Of a stretch of 23,800 nt of DNA, positions 23,326 to 23,800 are shown one piece after another. The stretch is from an uncultured Lachnospiraceae bacterium (lineage in GTDB: Bacteria; Bacillota; Clostridia; Lachnospirales; Lachnospiraceae). The stretch spans positions 1 through 23,800 of the forward strand of contig CAJUGJ010000007.1 of NCBI GenBank assembly GCA_910586015.1, given 5' to 3'. The position numbers were made by a program, and so were the translations under genes. How positions within the stretch are numbered: position 1 is the stretch's first letter; the number at the start of each line of letters is the position of its first letter. The notes below the pieces were generated by a model. The model made no database searches, was not told where the DNA came from, and was given only the letters and a program-made list of their open reading frames with translations.

Positions 23326-23800
23326 TTAATTACATCTCCTTCCTAAAAATTCATAATTCAACTCTTTAAAAATAGTTCCCTTGTGAAATCCTTCTGCTGC
23401 ACAATATAAATTTCTATAGGATTGCCAAGGGACATAAGCCATTGCTAATGCCATGCCATTGAGCTGATCAGTAGCAGCAGGATTACTACAATATAATAGT
23501 TCAGGAGGCATTGGAGGACAAACAGGTTCTGGACCTACTCCAAAGAATGGGGGACGATTCGGTCTATTGCCTCCGGAAACGCCACATCCACAGTTTTGAG
23601 AGTTTCCGGGAATGGAAATGTTACATCCACAAGGATTAGGAGGTGGAGTAATCGGAGTATCACAGCCACATCCACAAGGATTAGGAGGTGGAGTAATTGG
23701 AGTATCACAGCCACATCCACAAGAATCAGGAGGAGTAACTGGAGCATCACAGCCACATCCACAAGAGTCAGAAAGAGGGGTAATTGGGGTATCACAGCCA
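23326..23800 (-). CDS. cotJA: CotJA spore coat protein with Gly/Cys/Pro repeat extension, partial
   Basis: The C-terminal part is CotJA: LNGMALAMAYVPWQSYRNLY and AAEGFHKGTIFKELNYEFLG. The same frame stays open to the window edge, adding at least 96 residues before the internal ATG 23511, so the true start lies beyond the window. This extension contains about four units of the type GCGCDTPITPPPNPC, then CGCNISIPGNSQNCGCG and a Pro-rich linker RPPFFGVGPEPVCPP. Ordinary CotJA proteins are short, around 60 to 100 residues. Cys- and Gly-rich repeats suggest disulfide or metal-mediated cross-linking in the coat; that is inference. The internal ATG 23511 has no convincing RBS. Confidence 0.8.
   Translation of the reverse strand, partial: GCDTPITPLSDSCGCGCDAPVTPPDSCGCGCDTPITPPPNPCGCGCDTPITPPPNPCGCNISIPGNSQNCGCGVSGGNRPNRPPFFGVGPEPVCPPMPPELLYCSNPAATDQLNGMALAMAYVPWQSYRNLYCAAEGFHKGTIFKELNYEFLGRRCN
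23659..23800. repeat. Tandem coding repeat in cotJA, about 45 bp per unit
   Basis: Plus-strand ATCACAGCCACATCCACA recurs with starts at 23659, 23704, 23746 and 23791 (last copy cut by the window edge), so units are 45, 42 and 45 bp. All keep the reading frame of cotJA and encode 14-15-residue Gly/Cys/Pro units. Confidence 0.85.

Noticed and set aside
23535..23795. Minus-strand frame with repeated LVDVAVILQLLHLLI units that looks like a repetitive membrane protein
   Set aside because: It is a shifted reading of the cotJA tandem repeat; the frame continuous with CotJA encodes the Gly/Cys/Pro units and leads directly into the known domain.
23659..23800. Possible CRISPR array because of evenly spaced similar units
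   Set aside because: The whole 42-45-bp unit is repeated with no unique spacers, and the units are in frame with cotJA.

Overview
The window reads as AT-rich DNA from a spore-forming Firmicute, most likely a gut Clostridium or Lachnospiraceae relative. The evidence is a cotJABC spore-coat operon, strong Shine-Dalgarno sequences, A/T-rich codon use and clustered serine recombinases. No tRNA, rRNA or CRISPR array was seen by eye. I ran no searches; family names come from motifs and recalled consensus.

Left part (1 to about 12,860) looks like the right-hand portion of an integrative element. It opens with a defence-type operon of overlapping genes: abiEi (partial), abiEii, a beta-class DNA methyltransferase, a HerA helicase and a NurA nuclease. 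The methyltransferase 3' end and the herA 5' end have been joined out of frame by an apparent deletion. A decayed 630-bp stretch follows, then an OmpR-type regulator, an ABC exporter (ATPase and permease) and a histidine kinase, probably a peptide-antibiotic sensing and resistance module. Four TTTACT-type direct repeats precede the ABC genes. The element ends with a recombinase cluster: two small accessory ORFs, an N-terminal recombinase stub and two intact serine recombinases. Directly beyond lies the 3' part of a glycerophosphodiester phosphodiesterase gene, so that gene was probably the insertion target.

Middle part (about 12,860 to 18,960) looks like ordinary chromosome, although it could be cargo of a larger element. 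A TetR repressor gene has a near-consensus promoter overlapped by a perfect 34-bp palindrome, and is followed by two membrane-protein genes, one of them DUF2871. On the minus strand a chemoreceptor with a dCache domain carrying most of the amino-acid-binding motif heads an operon with two immunity-protein-like genes. The first of these has an in-frame amber stop, after which a Cys-rich tail continues to an ATGA overlap with the next gene.

Right part (about 18,960 to 22,870) carries a NACHT-type NTPase, a candidate anti-phage STAND protein, and a serine recombinase lacking its catalytic N-terminus. Its end lies inside cotJC, so the spore-coat gene is interrupted after about 65 codons. The intact cotJB and a cotJA with a long Gly/Cys/Pro repeat extension follow, running off the window. 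The layout resembles skin-like interruption of sporulation genes, but here the adjacent recombinase appears dead.
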